DNA from: Parvibaculum sp.
GTDB lineage: Bacteria; Pseudomonadota; Alphaproteobacteria; Parvibaculales; Parvibaculaceae
Reading direction: 5' to 3'
Length of the DNA: 6,140 bases
Assembly: GCA_020062605.1 (NCBI GenBank)
Contig: JAGUWA010000424.1
Span: forward strand, 1 to 6,140
Shown: positions 1 to 5,917 of the stretch, piece after piece
Position numbering within the stretch: the first letter of the stretch is position 1
Layout: each line of letters starts with the position of its first letter
The notes under the pieces: generated by a model
What the model was told of the DNA's origin: nothing
The model's database searches: none
Seen by the model: the letters and a program-made list of their open reading frames with translations, nothing else
Program-made: the position numbers and the translations under genes

Positions 1-426
1 CGCGCCATTCATGGCCCCGGCCACGCCGCCTGCCGCGAGCGTCGCCGCTCTGCCCGGCACGTCGGTATTCCGCACCCCCGCCAGCATGGCGGCAGCGGCA
101 AGCGCGATCAGCACCGCAATGACGAGCGTCAGCGTATCGGGCGCGAACCAGGTCAGCAGAAAGATGCCGAGCGGCGTCGCCACGCCCATACCGAGCCACA
201 GCAGCCAGAGCGAGGACCATTGCGCTTCCCGCCACACACCGGGAACGAGCGCAAGGCTCGCTGTTACCTCAAGCAGAAAGATCAGCGGCACCACTTGCGC
301 CGGAGCCCAGAAGAACGTCAGCGACGCAACCATGATCATGGAGGCGCCAAAGCCCGTATAGCCGCGTATGAAGAAGGCGCAGAAAGCGATGACGCCTGCT
401 ACGGCGAGAAGACCGGGCGAATCCAT
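1..426 (-). CDS. TSUP (TauE/SafE-type) membrane transporter, N-terminal part, runs off left edge
   Basis: The reverse strand from the ATG at 426 stays open to base 1, giving 142 residues with no stop, so the gene is cut by the window edge. The translation begins MDSPGLLAVAGVIAF and is strongly hydrophobic, with about four membrane segments in the visible part (near residues 6-24, 29-58, 72-92 and 98-118). The motif RGYTGFGASMI at residues 22-32 matches the first conserved glycine-rich motif of the TauE/SafE (DUF81, TSUP) family. Members of known function export or import organosulfonates, sulfite or other small anions across the inner membrane; the substrate here is unknown. The start is preceded by a G-run rather than a clean Shine-Dalgarno. 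The gene is divergent from the tRNA gene, with 74 bases between them. The family call rests on topology and one motif; the missing C-terminal half should carry the second repeat. Confidence 0.8.
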   Translation of the reverse strand, partial: MDSPGLLAVAGVIAFCAFFIRGYTGFGASMIMVASLTFFWAPAQVVPLIFLLEVTASLALVPGVWREAQWSSLWLLWLGMGVATPLGIFLLTWFAPDTLTLVIAVLIALAAAAMLAGVRNTDVPGRAATLAAGGVAGAMNGA

Positions 427-458
427 TAACCCCCCAATTCCAGAACGCGAAGCATCGC

Positions 459-487
459 TTGCCCGCCGCGCCGCGCGCAACTATCTT
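459..487 (+). promoter_or_regulatory. Probable sigma70-type promoter of tRNA-Thr
   Basis: TTGCCC at 459-464 and TATCTT at 482-487 are separated by exactly 17 bases. They sit 14 bases upstream of the mature tRNA 5' end, so transcription would start near 494 with a very short leader. The stretch after the -10 box is GC-rich (GCGCGCC), which resembles the discriminator of stringently controlled stable-RNA promoters. This is read by eye from spacing and partial consensus match. Confidence 0.5.
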
Positions 488-500
488 GCGCGCCACGGTT

Positions 501-576
<76 letters not shown>

Positions 577-614
577 CGCTTCGCCTTTAGGGGCCGGGTG
601 TGTTCGTCAGAACC

Positions 615-635
615 TTTCGCCGAAGATCGGCGAAA
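615..635. other. Perfect 9-bp hairpin between tRNA-Thr and the shared terminator
   Basis: TTTCGCCGA (615-623) and TCGGCGAAA (627-635) are perfect reverse complements around the triloop AGA. The hairpin has no T-run of its own on either side. It lies 38 bases past the tRNA 3' end and four bases before the next hairpin. It may assist termination, or act as a 3' processing or stability element for either convergent transcript. A REP-like repeat is possible, but no second copy is visible in this window. Confidence 0.6.
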
Positions 636-637
636 TG

Positions 638-668
638 AAAAAAGCCGCCCAATCGGAGGGCGGCTTTT
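638..668. terminator. Bidirectional rho-independent terminator between tRNA-Thr and the Rap1a/Tai gene
   Basis: AAAAGCCGCCC (640-650) pairs perfectly with GGGCGGCTTTT (658-668) around a seven-base loop. Read on the minus strand, the stem runs into six T residues (complement of 638-643), a strong terminator for the Rap1a/Tai gene whose stop is at 686-688. Read on the plus strand, the stem ends in TTTTCATTCT, which would serve the upstream tRNA transcript. The two genes converge on it. Confidence 0.88.
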
Positions 669-685
669 CATTCTGCGGTTCCACC

Positions 686-1105
686 CTATTCCGGACAGGG
701 ATAGTTCGCCGCAAGCGTGCGCGCGCCCATCTCGAAAGCGGGGCGATCGTAGAGTTCGGGATGCTCGGGTGCGAAATCGGTCACCTGCTTCGCGAATGTT
801 TCGTAGGAAAGCGTATCCGGCAGCCGGAAGCAGACTTCCTCGTCCATGTTCGGCCCAAGGCGCCGTGCAACCATCGGCGCGCCCTTCTCGACCGACGCAT
901 AGACGCCCGCAACCAACCCTGCGAGGAACTGATTGCAGGAGGCCTTTGCAATCCGGTCGTCGGCGGAACTCCGCTCGTCCAGCGCAACGGTGCAGGCCGA
1001 AACCAGTTCGGCGCCGGTGGTCACCCGCGGCATCTGCGCCAGGGCAGCGCCCGCGGAAAAGGTGGCTGCGGCCAGCACCATGGCGGCAAGATGGATTTTC
1101 CTCAT
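686..1105 (-). CDS. Secreted Rap1a/Tai-domain protein, copy 1 (139 aa)
   Basis: The protein starts with a Sec signal peptide: MRK, a hydrophobic core to about residue 20, then ALA before a likely cut after residue 23. The mature part is about 116 residues and fits the Rap1a/Tai family: Cys38, Cys57, Cys92 and Cys137, the pattern CFxLPDxLSY at 92-101, RPA at 121-123 and the closing YPC. The cysteines probably form two disulfides in the periplasm. Founding members (Rap1a, Tai4) neutralise peptidoglycan-cleaving amidase effectors of type VI secretion systems, but many alphaproteobacteria carry unlinked copies of unknown role, and no effector is visible here. The start is well set: AAGGAGGAG (complement of 1112-1120) lies six bases upstream of the ATG. 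A paralog is encoded at 4031-4486, and a strong terminator follows the gene. The domain is confident; an immunity function is not shown. Confidence 0.85.
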   Translation of the reverse strand: MRKIHLAAMVLAAATFSAGAALAQMPRVTTGAELVSACTVALDERSSADDRIAKASCNQFLAGLVAGVYASVEKGAPMVARRLGPNMDEEVCFRLPDTLSYETFAKQVTDFAPEHPELYDRPAFEMGARTLAANYPCPE

Positions 1106-1294
1106 CTCCGGCTCCTCCTTCTCTTGTTGTCCGGTTCTTGATGCCGGGTAATCCTCGCACGGATCACGGCTCCTCCAAAATAGTCAGTCCTGCCGCGCGT
1201 CCTTTCGGCGCAGGCCGAGGTCACAAGCCCACCTCTATGCGGCACCGCGCCCATCGGGTAAGAAATCGGGTCTGTCCCGCCTGGAGCCATTCGC
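1106..1294. promoter_or_regulatory. Divergent intergenic region upstream of the Rap1a/Tai gene and the aminotransferase operon
   Basis: These 189 bases must carry promoters in both directions. I find no box pair close to consensus: TATTTT on the minus strand (complement of 1177-1182) is a possible -10 for the Rap1a/Tai gene without a good -35, and TAAGAA at 1259-1264 is a weak -10 for the operon. Two dyads stand out. One is ATCC-N6-GGAT at 1151-1164. The other is nested: GAGGT (1217-1221) with ACCTC (1231-1235), inside GGCGC (1207-1211) with GCGCC (1247-1251). Either could bind a regulator, but the arms are short and expected fairly often in GC-rich DNA. The operon's ribosome site is TGGAG at 1282-1286. 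Confidence 0.35.
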
Positions 1295-2665
1295 ATGTCC
1301 CTGCCATCTGACATCCGGCAACGCGCCGAAGTTCTCGTTGTCTCGGAACGGGAGCGATTTGCCGCGCTTCACCCTCGTTCGCGGCAGATGGCGACGGAAG
1401 CCGGAAAGCACTTCCCCGGCGGGGTCCCGCTCCACTGGATGCTGGACTGGGAAACTCCCTTTCCCCTCTTCGTGCAGTCGGCATCCGGCTCGACCGTCAC
1501 CGACATCGATGGCCATGCCTATGCTGACTTCTGCCTCGGCGACACGGGCGCCATGTTCGGTCATTCGCCGGCCCCCGTGGCGAAAGCGATCGCGGAGCAG
1601 GCGGCAAACGGGCTCACCGCCATGCTGCCTTCCGCGCTCACGGCCCGCGTCGGCCAGCTCCTCTCCGACCGCTTCGGCCTTCCCTTCTGGCAGGTCACTG
1701 CGACCGCAAGCGACGCGAACCGCGCGGTCGTTCGCTGGGCCCGCGCGCTTACGGGCCGCCGGAAGGTGCTCGTCTTCGACGGTTGCTATCACGGCCAGGT
1801 GGAAGACGCCTTCGTGAAGCTCGACGGCACGGTCACGAAGATGAAGTCGAGCCTTCTCGGTCAGGTCGTGGACATCGCCGAGAACAGCATCGCCGTCCCT
1901 TTCAACGATCTCGCGGCGGCCGAAGCCGTTCTTGCGAAGGAGGACGTCGCGCTCGTCCTCACCGAACCCGCTCTCACCAACACCGCCATGGTGTTGCCGA
2001 AGGAGGGCTACATCGAAGGCCTCATCGACGCTGCGCGCCGCCACGGAACGCTGGTCTGTATTGACGAAACCCACACGATCTCGACCGGCCCGGGCGGTTT
2101 TACGCGGGCACGCGGTATCGCCCCCGATTTCTTCGTCCTCGGAAAACCCGTCGCGGGTGGCCTTCCCGCCGCCGTTTTCGGTTTCACCGAAAAGGTCGAG
2201 GCGGACATGCGCCGCGTGCTCGAAACCAAGGAGCCCGGCTACTCCGGTATCGGCACGACCCTTTCGGGCAACATGCTGGTGCTCGCCGCCATGCGCGCCT
2301 GTCTTGAAGAGGTCATGACGCCTGAGAACTACGCGCACATGACGGCCCTCGCGGAGAAACTCGCGAGCGGACTGCGCGGCGAAGTCTCGCGCCACGGCCT
2401 TCCCTGGACAGTGACGCAGATCGGCGCGCGCGCCGAACTCGTCTTTTCGTCCCGCCCGCTCGAAAACGGCGCCGAGGCAGCCGCCGCCATCGACCACACC
2501 GTCGAGCGCGCCATCCATCTCTTTCTTCTGAATCGGAACGTGCTGGTCACGCCGTTCCACAACATGACCCTCGTCGCGCCGACGACGACGCAAGCGGATG
2601 TCGAAAGGCTCGTCTCCCGCTTCGGTGAGGCCTTGTCGGCGCTGCGCGGTGGGGCCGAGGTCTGA
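1295..2665 (+). CDS. Class III PLP-dependent aminotransferase, glutamate-1-semialdehyde-aminomutase-like (456 aa)
   Basis: This cytosolic fold-type I PLP enzyme should move an amino group between an amine or amino acid and a keto acid. Landmarks: substrate-side motif HFPGGVPLHWM at 39-50; DIDGHAYADFCLGD at 70-83; CYHG at 164-167, whose aromatic residue stacks on PLP; Asp257 in CIDETHT, which contacts the pyridine nitrogen; Lys284 in LGKPVAGGLP as the Schiff-base lysine; and GTTLSGN at 320-326. The order matches glutamate-1-semialdehyde aminomutases, but this is unlikely to be HemL: the phosphate-binding segment is TATASDANR (135-143) instead of NSGTEA, and the Asp motif is DETHT instead of DEV. 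Such proteins are usually annotated only as aspartate aminotransferase family. TGGAG at 1282-1286 lies eight bases before the ATG, supporting the start. It is first in an operon with the GS-like ligase, pointing to amine or amino-acid catabolism. Fold and cofactor are sure; substrate is unknown. Confidence 0.9.
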   Translation: MSLPSDIRQRAEVLVVSERERFAALHPRSRQMATEAGKHFPGGVPLHWMLDWETPFPLFVQSASGSTVTDIDGHAYADFCLGDTGAMFGHSPAPVAKAIAEQAANGLTAMLPSALTARVGQLLSDRFGLPFWQVTATASDANRAVVRWARALTGRRKVLVFDGCYHGQVEDAFVKLDGTVTKMKSSLLGQVVDIAENSIAVPFNDLAAAEAVLAKEDVALVLTEPALTNTAMVLPKEGYIEGLIDAARRHGTLVCIDETHTISTGPGGFTRARGIAPDFFVLGKPVAGGLPAAVFGFTEKVEADMRRVLETKEPGYSGIGTTLSGNMLVLAAMRACLEEVMTPENYAHMTALAEKLASGLRGEVSRHGLPWTVTQIGARAELVFSSRPLENGAEAAAAIDHTVERAIHLFLLNRNVLVTPFHNMTLVAPTTTQADVERLVSRFGEALSALRGGAEV

Positions 2666-2667
2666 CG

Positions 2668-4029
2668 ATGACGCACGCAACGGAAAAGGAAGCGGCCGAT
2701 TTTCTCGCCGCCAACCCCGAAATAGTACAAATTCAGGCCTTCCTGACCGACCCTTCCGGCGTCGCGCGAGGCAAGGTGCTGCGACCGGAAGAAATCGCCA
2801 CCGCCTATCGCGACGGCCGCCCCCTTCCCTGCTCCATCCAGTCGCTCGACATGCTGGGTGCGGACGTTCTCGAAACGGGTCTCGTCTGGGAGGAAGGCGA
2901 CAGCGACCGCCCCTGCTTCCCCGTCGCGGGCACGTTGACGCACGCCCCCTGGCACGATGTTCCGACGGCGCAGGTCATTCTCGAATCCTTCGAACGCGAC
3001 GGTTCGCCGACACCTGCCGATCCGCGTCACGCGCTTGCCCGCACGGTGGCATCGCTGGAGGCAATGGGCCTCAAGCCGGTCGTCGCCATCGAACTCGAAT
3101 TCTATCTCGTCGACCGCGAGGCAGCCGCAAAGGGCCGCGTCGTCCCGCCCGCCGCGCCGAACGGCTTCGCGCCCGCGCATCTCCAGGCCTATCTCATGCA
3201 GGACCTGGAGGATTTTTCGCCCTTCCTGAACGATGTCTTCGACGGCGCGAAGAAGATGGGCCTTCCCGCCCGAACGCTGATCTCCGAATATGCGCCGGGA
3301 CAATTCGAGATCGTGCTCGAACATCGTGCCGATGCGATGCGCGCGGCTGACGACGCAGTCCTCTACAAGCGTCTCGTGAAAGGCGTCGCCGCAAGGCACG
3401 GCCTCGTCGCAACCTTCATGGCGAAACCCTACGCGGAAATGTCGGGCAGCGGCATGCATGTTCATGTCTCGTTAGCCGATGGCACCTCCCCGAACCTGTT
3501 CGCGGGCGAAGGGCCGCTCACGCCGCACCTCGCGCATGCCATCGGCGGCCTCGAGGCCACCATGGCCGAAAGCATGGCGGTCTTCGCGCCCAACGCGAAT
3601 TCCTACCGCCGCTTCCGCAAGAACTCCTACGCGCCGCTCGCACCTGCCTGGGCCGTGGACAATCGTTCCGTGCCGCTCCGCGTCACCGCCGGCCGGCCCG
3701 AAACGCGCCACCTCGAACATCGCGTCTGCGGCGCGGACGCCAATCCCTATGTCGCGCTGGCAACTGTGCTTGCCGGCATCGCGGAAGGCATCGAGAAAAA
3801 GATCCAGCCGAGCGACCCCGTTGTCGGCGACGGTTACGGCGGCAGGGAAGCAACCTTGCCGCTCAACTGGTGGAAGGCGCTGGAAGTCGCACGCAGTTCC
3901 ACCTTCCTGCCCGAAAAGCTCGGTGCCGGTTTCATGAACATCTTCCTCACGATCAAGGAAGCGGAATGCGACCGCTTCTTCGCCTGTGTGAGCGATGTCG
4001 ATGTCGACTGGTATCTGAGAAACGCCTGA
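2668..4029 (+). CDS. Glutamine synthetase family ligase, PuuA-like (453 aa)
   Basis: This cytosolic GS-fold enzyme probably uses ATP to join the gamma-carboxyl of glutamate to an amine. The N-terminal beta-grasp domain (about 18-105) carries the DPSGVARGK motif typical of PuuA-like members. The catalytic domain (about 115-450) keeps the metal and substrate residues: ExE at 142-144, Glu207 and Glu214 in SEYAPGQFE, His264 in GSGMHVHVSL, Asn331-Arg332, Arg338, and the Glu350/Arg352 pair in HLEHRVCGADANPY. Length (453) fits PuuA-type ligases. The C-terminal adenylylation-site tyrosine region of GlnA is not recognisable, so GlnE control is unlikely. Relatives include gamma-glutamylputrescine synthetase (PuuA) and gamma-glutamylisopropylamide synthetase (IpuC); the amine here cannot be told. 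The ATG lies two bases after the aminotransferase stop, with GAGG at 2657-2660 as ribosome site inside that gene, so translation is probably coupled. Ordinary ammonia assimilation is less likely given the partner. Confidence 0.92.
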   Translation: MTHATEKEAADFLAANPEIVQIQAFLTDPSGVARGKVLRPEEIATAYRDGRPLPCSIQSLDMLGADVLETGLVWEEGDSDRPCFPVAGTLTHAPWHDVPTAQVILESFERDGSPTPADPRHALARTVASLEAMGLKPVVAIELEFYLVDREAAAKGRVVPPAAPNGFAPAHLQAYLMQDLEDFSPFLNDVFDGAKKMGLPARTLISEYAPGQFEIVLEHRADAMRAADDAVLYKRLVKGVAARHGLVATFMAKPYAEMSGSGMHVHVSLADGTSPNLFAGEGPLTPHLAHAIGGLEATMAESMAVFAPNANSYRRFRKNSYAPLAPAWAVDNRSVPLRVTAGRPETRHLEHRVCGADANPYVALATVLAGIAEGIEKKIQPSDPVVGDGYGGREATLPLNWWKALEVARSSTFLPEKLGAGFMNIFLTIKEAECDRFFACVSDVDVDWYLRNA

Positions 4030-4030
4030 T

Positions 4031-4486
4031 CTACTCGGCCGGCGCGTCGGCGCCCGGCACCTCTTTCAGGTCTTCCGGATCGCAGGGATATTTCCGCTCG
4101 AGCGCGCGCACCGCGAGTTCGTAGGCAGGCCTCGACCTCATATCCGGGTTGTCGTCCGCGTAACTGATGACCTGCTGAGCAAAATCCCGATAGCTGAGCT
4201 TGTCCGGTAGTTCGAAACAGGCGTTCTGGTCTTCATTCGGCCCAATGCGATGCGCACGGAACGGTTCGCCCAGGGTCAGAGTACCCTCCTGCGCGAGGAC
4301 GAGGCCGGTCACGAATTCCTTGCAGGCTGCGCCCTTGCTGCCCTCCGCCGCGCCGTTGTCGAGAAGCGACTGACAAGCGAGGATGAGCGTTTCGCTGTCT
4401 TCGATATCGGCGGCAGCATGCGCACTTCCCGTCATGCCCGCCGCACCGAGCATGACACCGAGCGCCAGCTTCGCGATTTTCTTCAT
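4031..4486 (-). CDS. Secreted Rap1a/Tai-domain protein, copy 2 (151 aa)
   Basis: A second Rap1a/Tai-family protein, paralogous to the one at 686-1105. It starts MKKIAKLALGVMLGAAG and has a signal peptide with SAHA before a likely cut after residue 24. Cys38, Cys55, Cys90 and Cys135 match the four cysteines of copy 1, and from the second cysteine to the last the two align without gaps: 36 of 81 positions are identical, including GPN, CFxLPDxLSY, FAxQV, RPA and YPC. A 16-residue acidic, proline-containing tail (DPEDLKEVPGADAPAE) follows the last cysteine and is absent from copy 1. An in-frame ATG at 4519 would add 11 residues, but it lacks a ribosome site and would spoil the signal peptide, so the ATG at 4486 is preferred. 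The stop faces the ligase stop with one base between. Role unknown; no type VI effector is adjacent. Confidence 0.84.
   Translation of the reverse strand: MKKIAKLALGVMLGAAGMTGSAHAAADIEDSETLILACQSLLDNGAAEGSKGAACKEFVTGLVLAQEGTLTLGEPFRAHRIGPNEDQNACFELPDKLSYRDFAQQVISYADDNPDMRSRPAYELAVRALERKYPCDPEDLKEVPGADAPAE
4038..4058 (+). terminator. Candidate hairpin terminator for the aminotransferase-ligase operon, inside the 3' end of the convergent gene
   Basis: GCCGGCGC (4038-4045) pairs with GCGC (4050-4053) and CGGC (4055-4058) around the loop GTCG, with C4054 bulged. It begins nine bases after the ligase stop codon and lies within the last codons of Rap1a/Tai copy 2. The downstream tract (CACCTCTTTC) is pyrimidine-rich but lacks a real T-run, so intrinsic termination may be weak. 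It is the only strong hairpin I see at this operon end. The high GC content also makes a chance hairpin plausible. Confidence 0.3.
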
Positions 4487-4494
4487 TGTTCCTG

Positions 4495-4499
4495 TCCTC
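4495..4499 (-). promoter_or_regulatory. Ribosome binding site fixing the start of Rap1a/Tai copy 2
   Basis: GAGGA on the minus strand (complement of 4495-4499) lies eight bases upstream of the ATG at 4486. The alternative in-frame ATG at 4519 is preceded by an AT-rich stretch with no purine-rich motif, and it falls in the putative promoter. This decides for the shorter 151-residue form. Confidence 0.6.
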
Positions 4500-4522
4500 G
4501 CTCGTTTCGCCTGTCCCATAGA

Positions 4523-4550
4523 TACCTATATCCGCCCGCGCAATCGTCAA
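4523..4550 (-). promoter_or_regulatory. Possible promoter of Rap1a/Tai copy 2
   Basis: On the minus strand TTGACG (complement of 4545-4550) is a good -35 match. It is followed by an unusually AT-rich patch for this DNA, TATAGGTATCTAT, from 4530 down to 4518. The -10 is ambiguous: TAGGTA (4528-4523) gives a 16-base spacer, whereas the better-matching TATAGG (4530-4525) gives only 14. A short dyad ATAG-N4-CTAT (4518-4529) overlaps the -10 region and could be an operator half-site pair. Transcription would start near 4515-4520. Confidence 0.4.
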
Positions 4551-4573
4551 GCCGCCGCTTCATGACAAAGAAG

Positions 4574-4600
4574 AAAGGCCGCCCGCTGAGGACGGCCTTT
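4574..4600 (-). terminator. Rho-independent terminator of the SDR-LLM operon
   Basis: AAAGGCCG (4574-4581) pairs with CGGCCTTT (4593-4600); inside are one C-A mismatch and two further C-G pairs closing a five-base loop. Read on the minus strand, the stem is followed by the T-rich tract CTTTCTTCTTTG. It lies 21 bases past the LLM oxidoreductase stop codon and insulates the downstream Rap1a/Tai gene, which has its own candidate promoter just beyond. Confidence 0.82.
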
Positions 4601-4621
4601 CGTTTCCGGTCTGACGAAAAA

Positions 4622-5878
4622 TCAGTCGGCGCTCTTTGTGTTCTGCATGGCGCTGCCGAGAGACTTCTGCACTCCATCGCCCTGATCCACGATCTGGCGG
4701 CCCAACGCTATGACGTTCGGAATCTCGTCGTCCGACAGCTCCTTCATGGCCTTCTTGCGGGCCATTGCCTTCTCGACATAAGGCGCAAGTTCCTCCGCCT
4801 TTTTCTTCTGCCGTTCGGCTTCATGCTCCTTGAATTCGGGCATGACCTCCGACGCGAAGAGCTCCAGCGCCTCGCAGATATGCTCGTGGCGGTTGTTGCC
4901 GCCCTGCTGAATGAAGGAGACCTGGTCGACACCCGTCTCCGCGAAACCGCGCAGATGCTGGCGCAATTGATCGGGCGTACCGATGCCGCCCGCACCGTTG
5001 ACCGGCAGCTTGTCCTTCGCCTTCTCGAATTCCGCCCAGATGTCCGTGCGGCCCGGCTTGTGCTCGCCGAAAATATAGTGATGACCGAGCGCGTAACCGA
5101 AGAAACGAAAACCGTCCATGCCGCGCCGGCGCGCTTCCTCTTCATCCCGATGCACGGAGAAACTCGACACCATGCAGATATTCGGGTTCACCGCATGGCC
5201 GATCGGCACGCACTCTTCCTTGAAGATGCGGTAATAGTCGTCCACCCATTGCTTCGCTTCCGCCGGATCGACGAAGGCGAAAGTGAGCGCGCCGATACCG
5301 AGCCGCGCCGCCAGCTTGATCGTCTCGCGATTGGAGCAGGCGACCCAGAGCGGCGGATGCGGCCGCTGAACCGGCTTCGGCACCACATTGCGGCAGGGCA
5401 TGGAGAAGAACTCGCCCTCGAACCCCGGATAAGGGTCCATCGCCATCATGTTGGCGCATTGCTCAACGGCCTCCCGCCATTGCGAGCGCTTCTGGTCGAC
5501 CGGCACATTGAAACCGCCAAGTTCGAGCAGCGCCGAACTCTCGCCGGTGCCCCATTCGACGCGTCCCTTCGAGACGAGATCAAGCGTCGCAATGCGCTCC
5601 GCAACGCGTGCGGGATGATTGTAGTTCGGCGGCATCAGCGTGATGCCATGTCCAAGCCGGATATTCTTCGTGCGCTGCGAACAGGCAGCGAGGAAAACTT
5701 CCGGTGCGGAGGAATGCGAATATTCCTCCAGAAAGTGATGCTCTACCTCCCACGCATGATCGATACCGATCCTGTCGGCAAGTTCCACCTGGTCGAGCGC
5801 GTCCTGGAAAAGCTTCAGTTCGTCGCCCTCGTTCCAGGGACGCGGAAGCTGGTGTTCGTAAAAGATACCAAAGCGCAT
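4622..5878 (-). CDS. LLM class flavin-dependent oxidoreductase (luciferase-like monooxygenase, 418 aa)
   Basis: A cytosolic luciferase-like TIM-barrel protein that should use reduced FMN (or F420 in some relatives) from a separate reductase to oxygenate an organic substrate. Family marks: the opening MRFGIFYEHQ as first beta strand; AWEVEHHF at 42-49, the acid-His-His motif of bacterial luciferases; GHGITLMP at 76-83; HPARVAERIATLD at 88-100 followed by GRVEWGTGES at 105-114; RPHPPLWVA at 172-180; and near the end GTPDQLRQHL (300-309) with GVDQVSFIQQGG (316-327). The ordinary fold ends near residue 350; a charged tail of about 70 residues with EAERQKKKAEE at 353-363 follows and looks helical. 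The start is supported by CGGGAGG (complement of 5884-5890) five bases upstream. The SDR gene ends 39 bases upstream on the same strand, so both are probably one transcript. Substrate unknown; alkanal, hydrocarbon-derived or xenobiotic substrates are all possible. Confidence 0.93.
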   Translation of the reverse strand: MRFGIFYEHQLPRPWNEGDELKLFQDALDQVELADRIGIDHAWEVEHHFLEEYSHSSAPEVFLAACSQRTKNIRLGHGITLMPPNYNHPARVAERIATLDLVSKGRVEWGTGESSALLELGGFNVPVDQKRSQWREAVEQCANMMAMDPYPGFEGEFFSMPCRNVVPKPVQRPHPPLWVACSNRETIKLAARLGIGALTFAFVDPAEAKQWVDDYYRIFKEECVPIGHAVNPNICMVSSFSVHRDEEEARRRGMDGFRFFGYALGHHYIFGEHKPGRTDIWAEFEKAKDKLPVNGAGGIGTPDQLRQHLRGFAETGVDQVSFIQQGGNNRHEHICEALELFASEVMPEFKEHEAERQKKKAEELAPYVEKAMARKKAMKELSDDEIPNVIALGRQIVDQGDGVQKSLGSAMQNTKSAD

Positions 5879-5917
5879 ATGTGCCTCCCGTTATGCCGGG
5901 TTTGTTGGTTGTGCTTG

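Noticed and set aside
1102..1314. Short minus-strand frame in the divergent intergenic region
   Set aside because: It overlaps both flanking starts and has no convincing ribosome site or recognisable protein pattern.
1295..2665. Annotation of the aminotransferase as HemL (glutamate-1-semialdehyde aminomutase of tetrapyrrole synthesis)
   Set aside because: The fold is related, but the phosphate-binding and aspartate motifs differ and the operon partner is a GS-like ligase, so the haem role is not supported.
1235..2680. Minus-strand open frame of 481 codons antisense to the aminotransferase
   Set aside because: It is a GC-rich shadow frame. Its product is full of Arg, Gly, Asp and His with no recognisable domain, while the plus-strand protein has clear PLP-enzyme motifs throughout.
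2329..3465. Minus-strand open frame of 378 codons antisense to the aminotransferase-ligase junction
   Set aside because: It has arginine-rich, low-complexity composition and no domain, and lies opposite conserved glutamine-synthetase motifs.
2668..4029. Annotation of the ligase as housekeeping glutamine synthetase GlnA
   Set aside because: The N-terminal DPSGVARGK motif, the length near 450 and the lack of a recognisable adenylylation region point to the PuuA-like branch.
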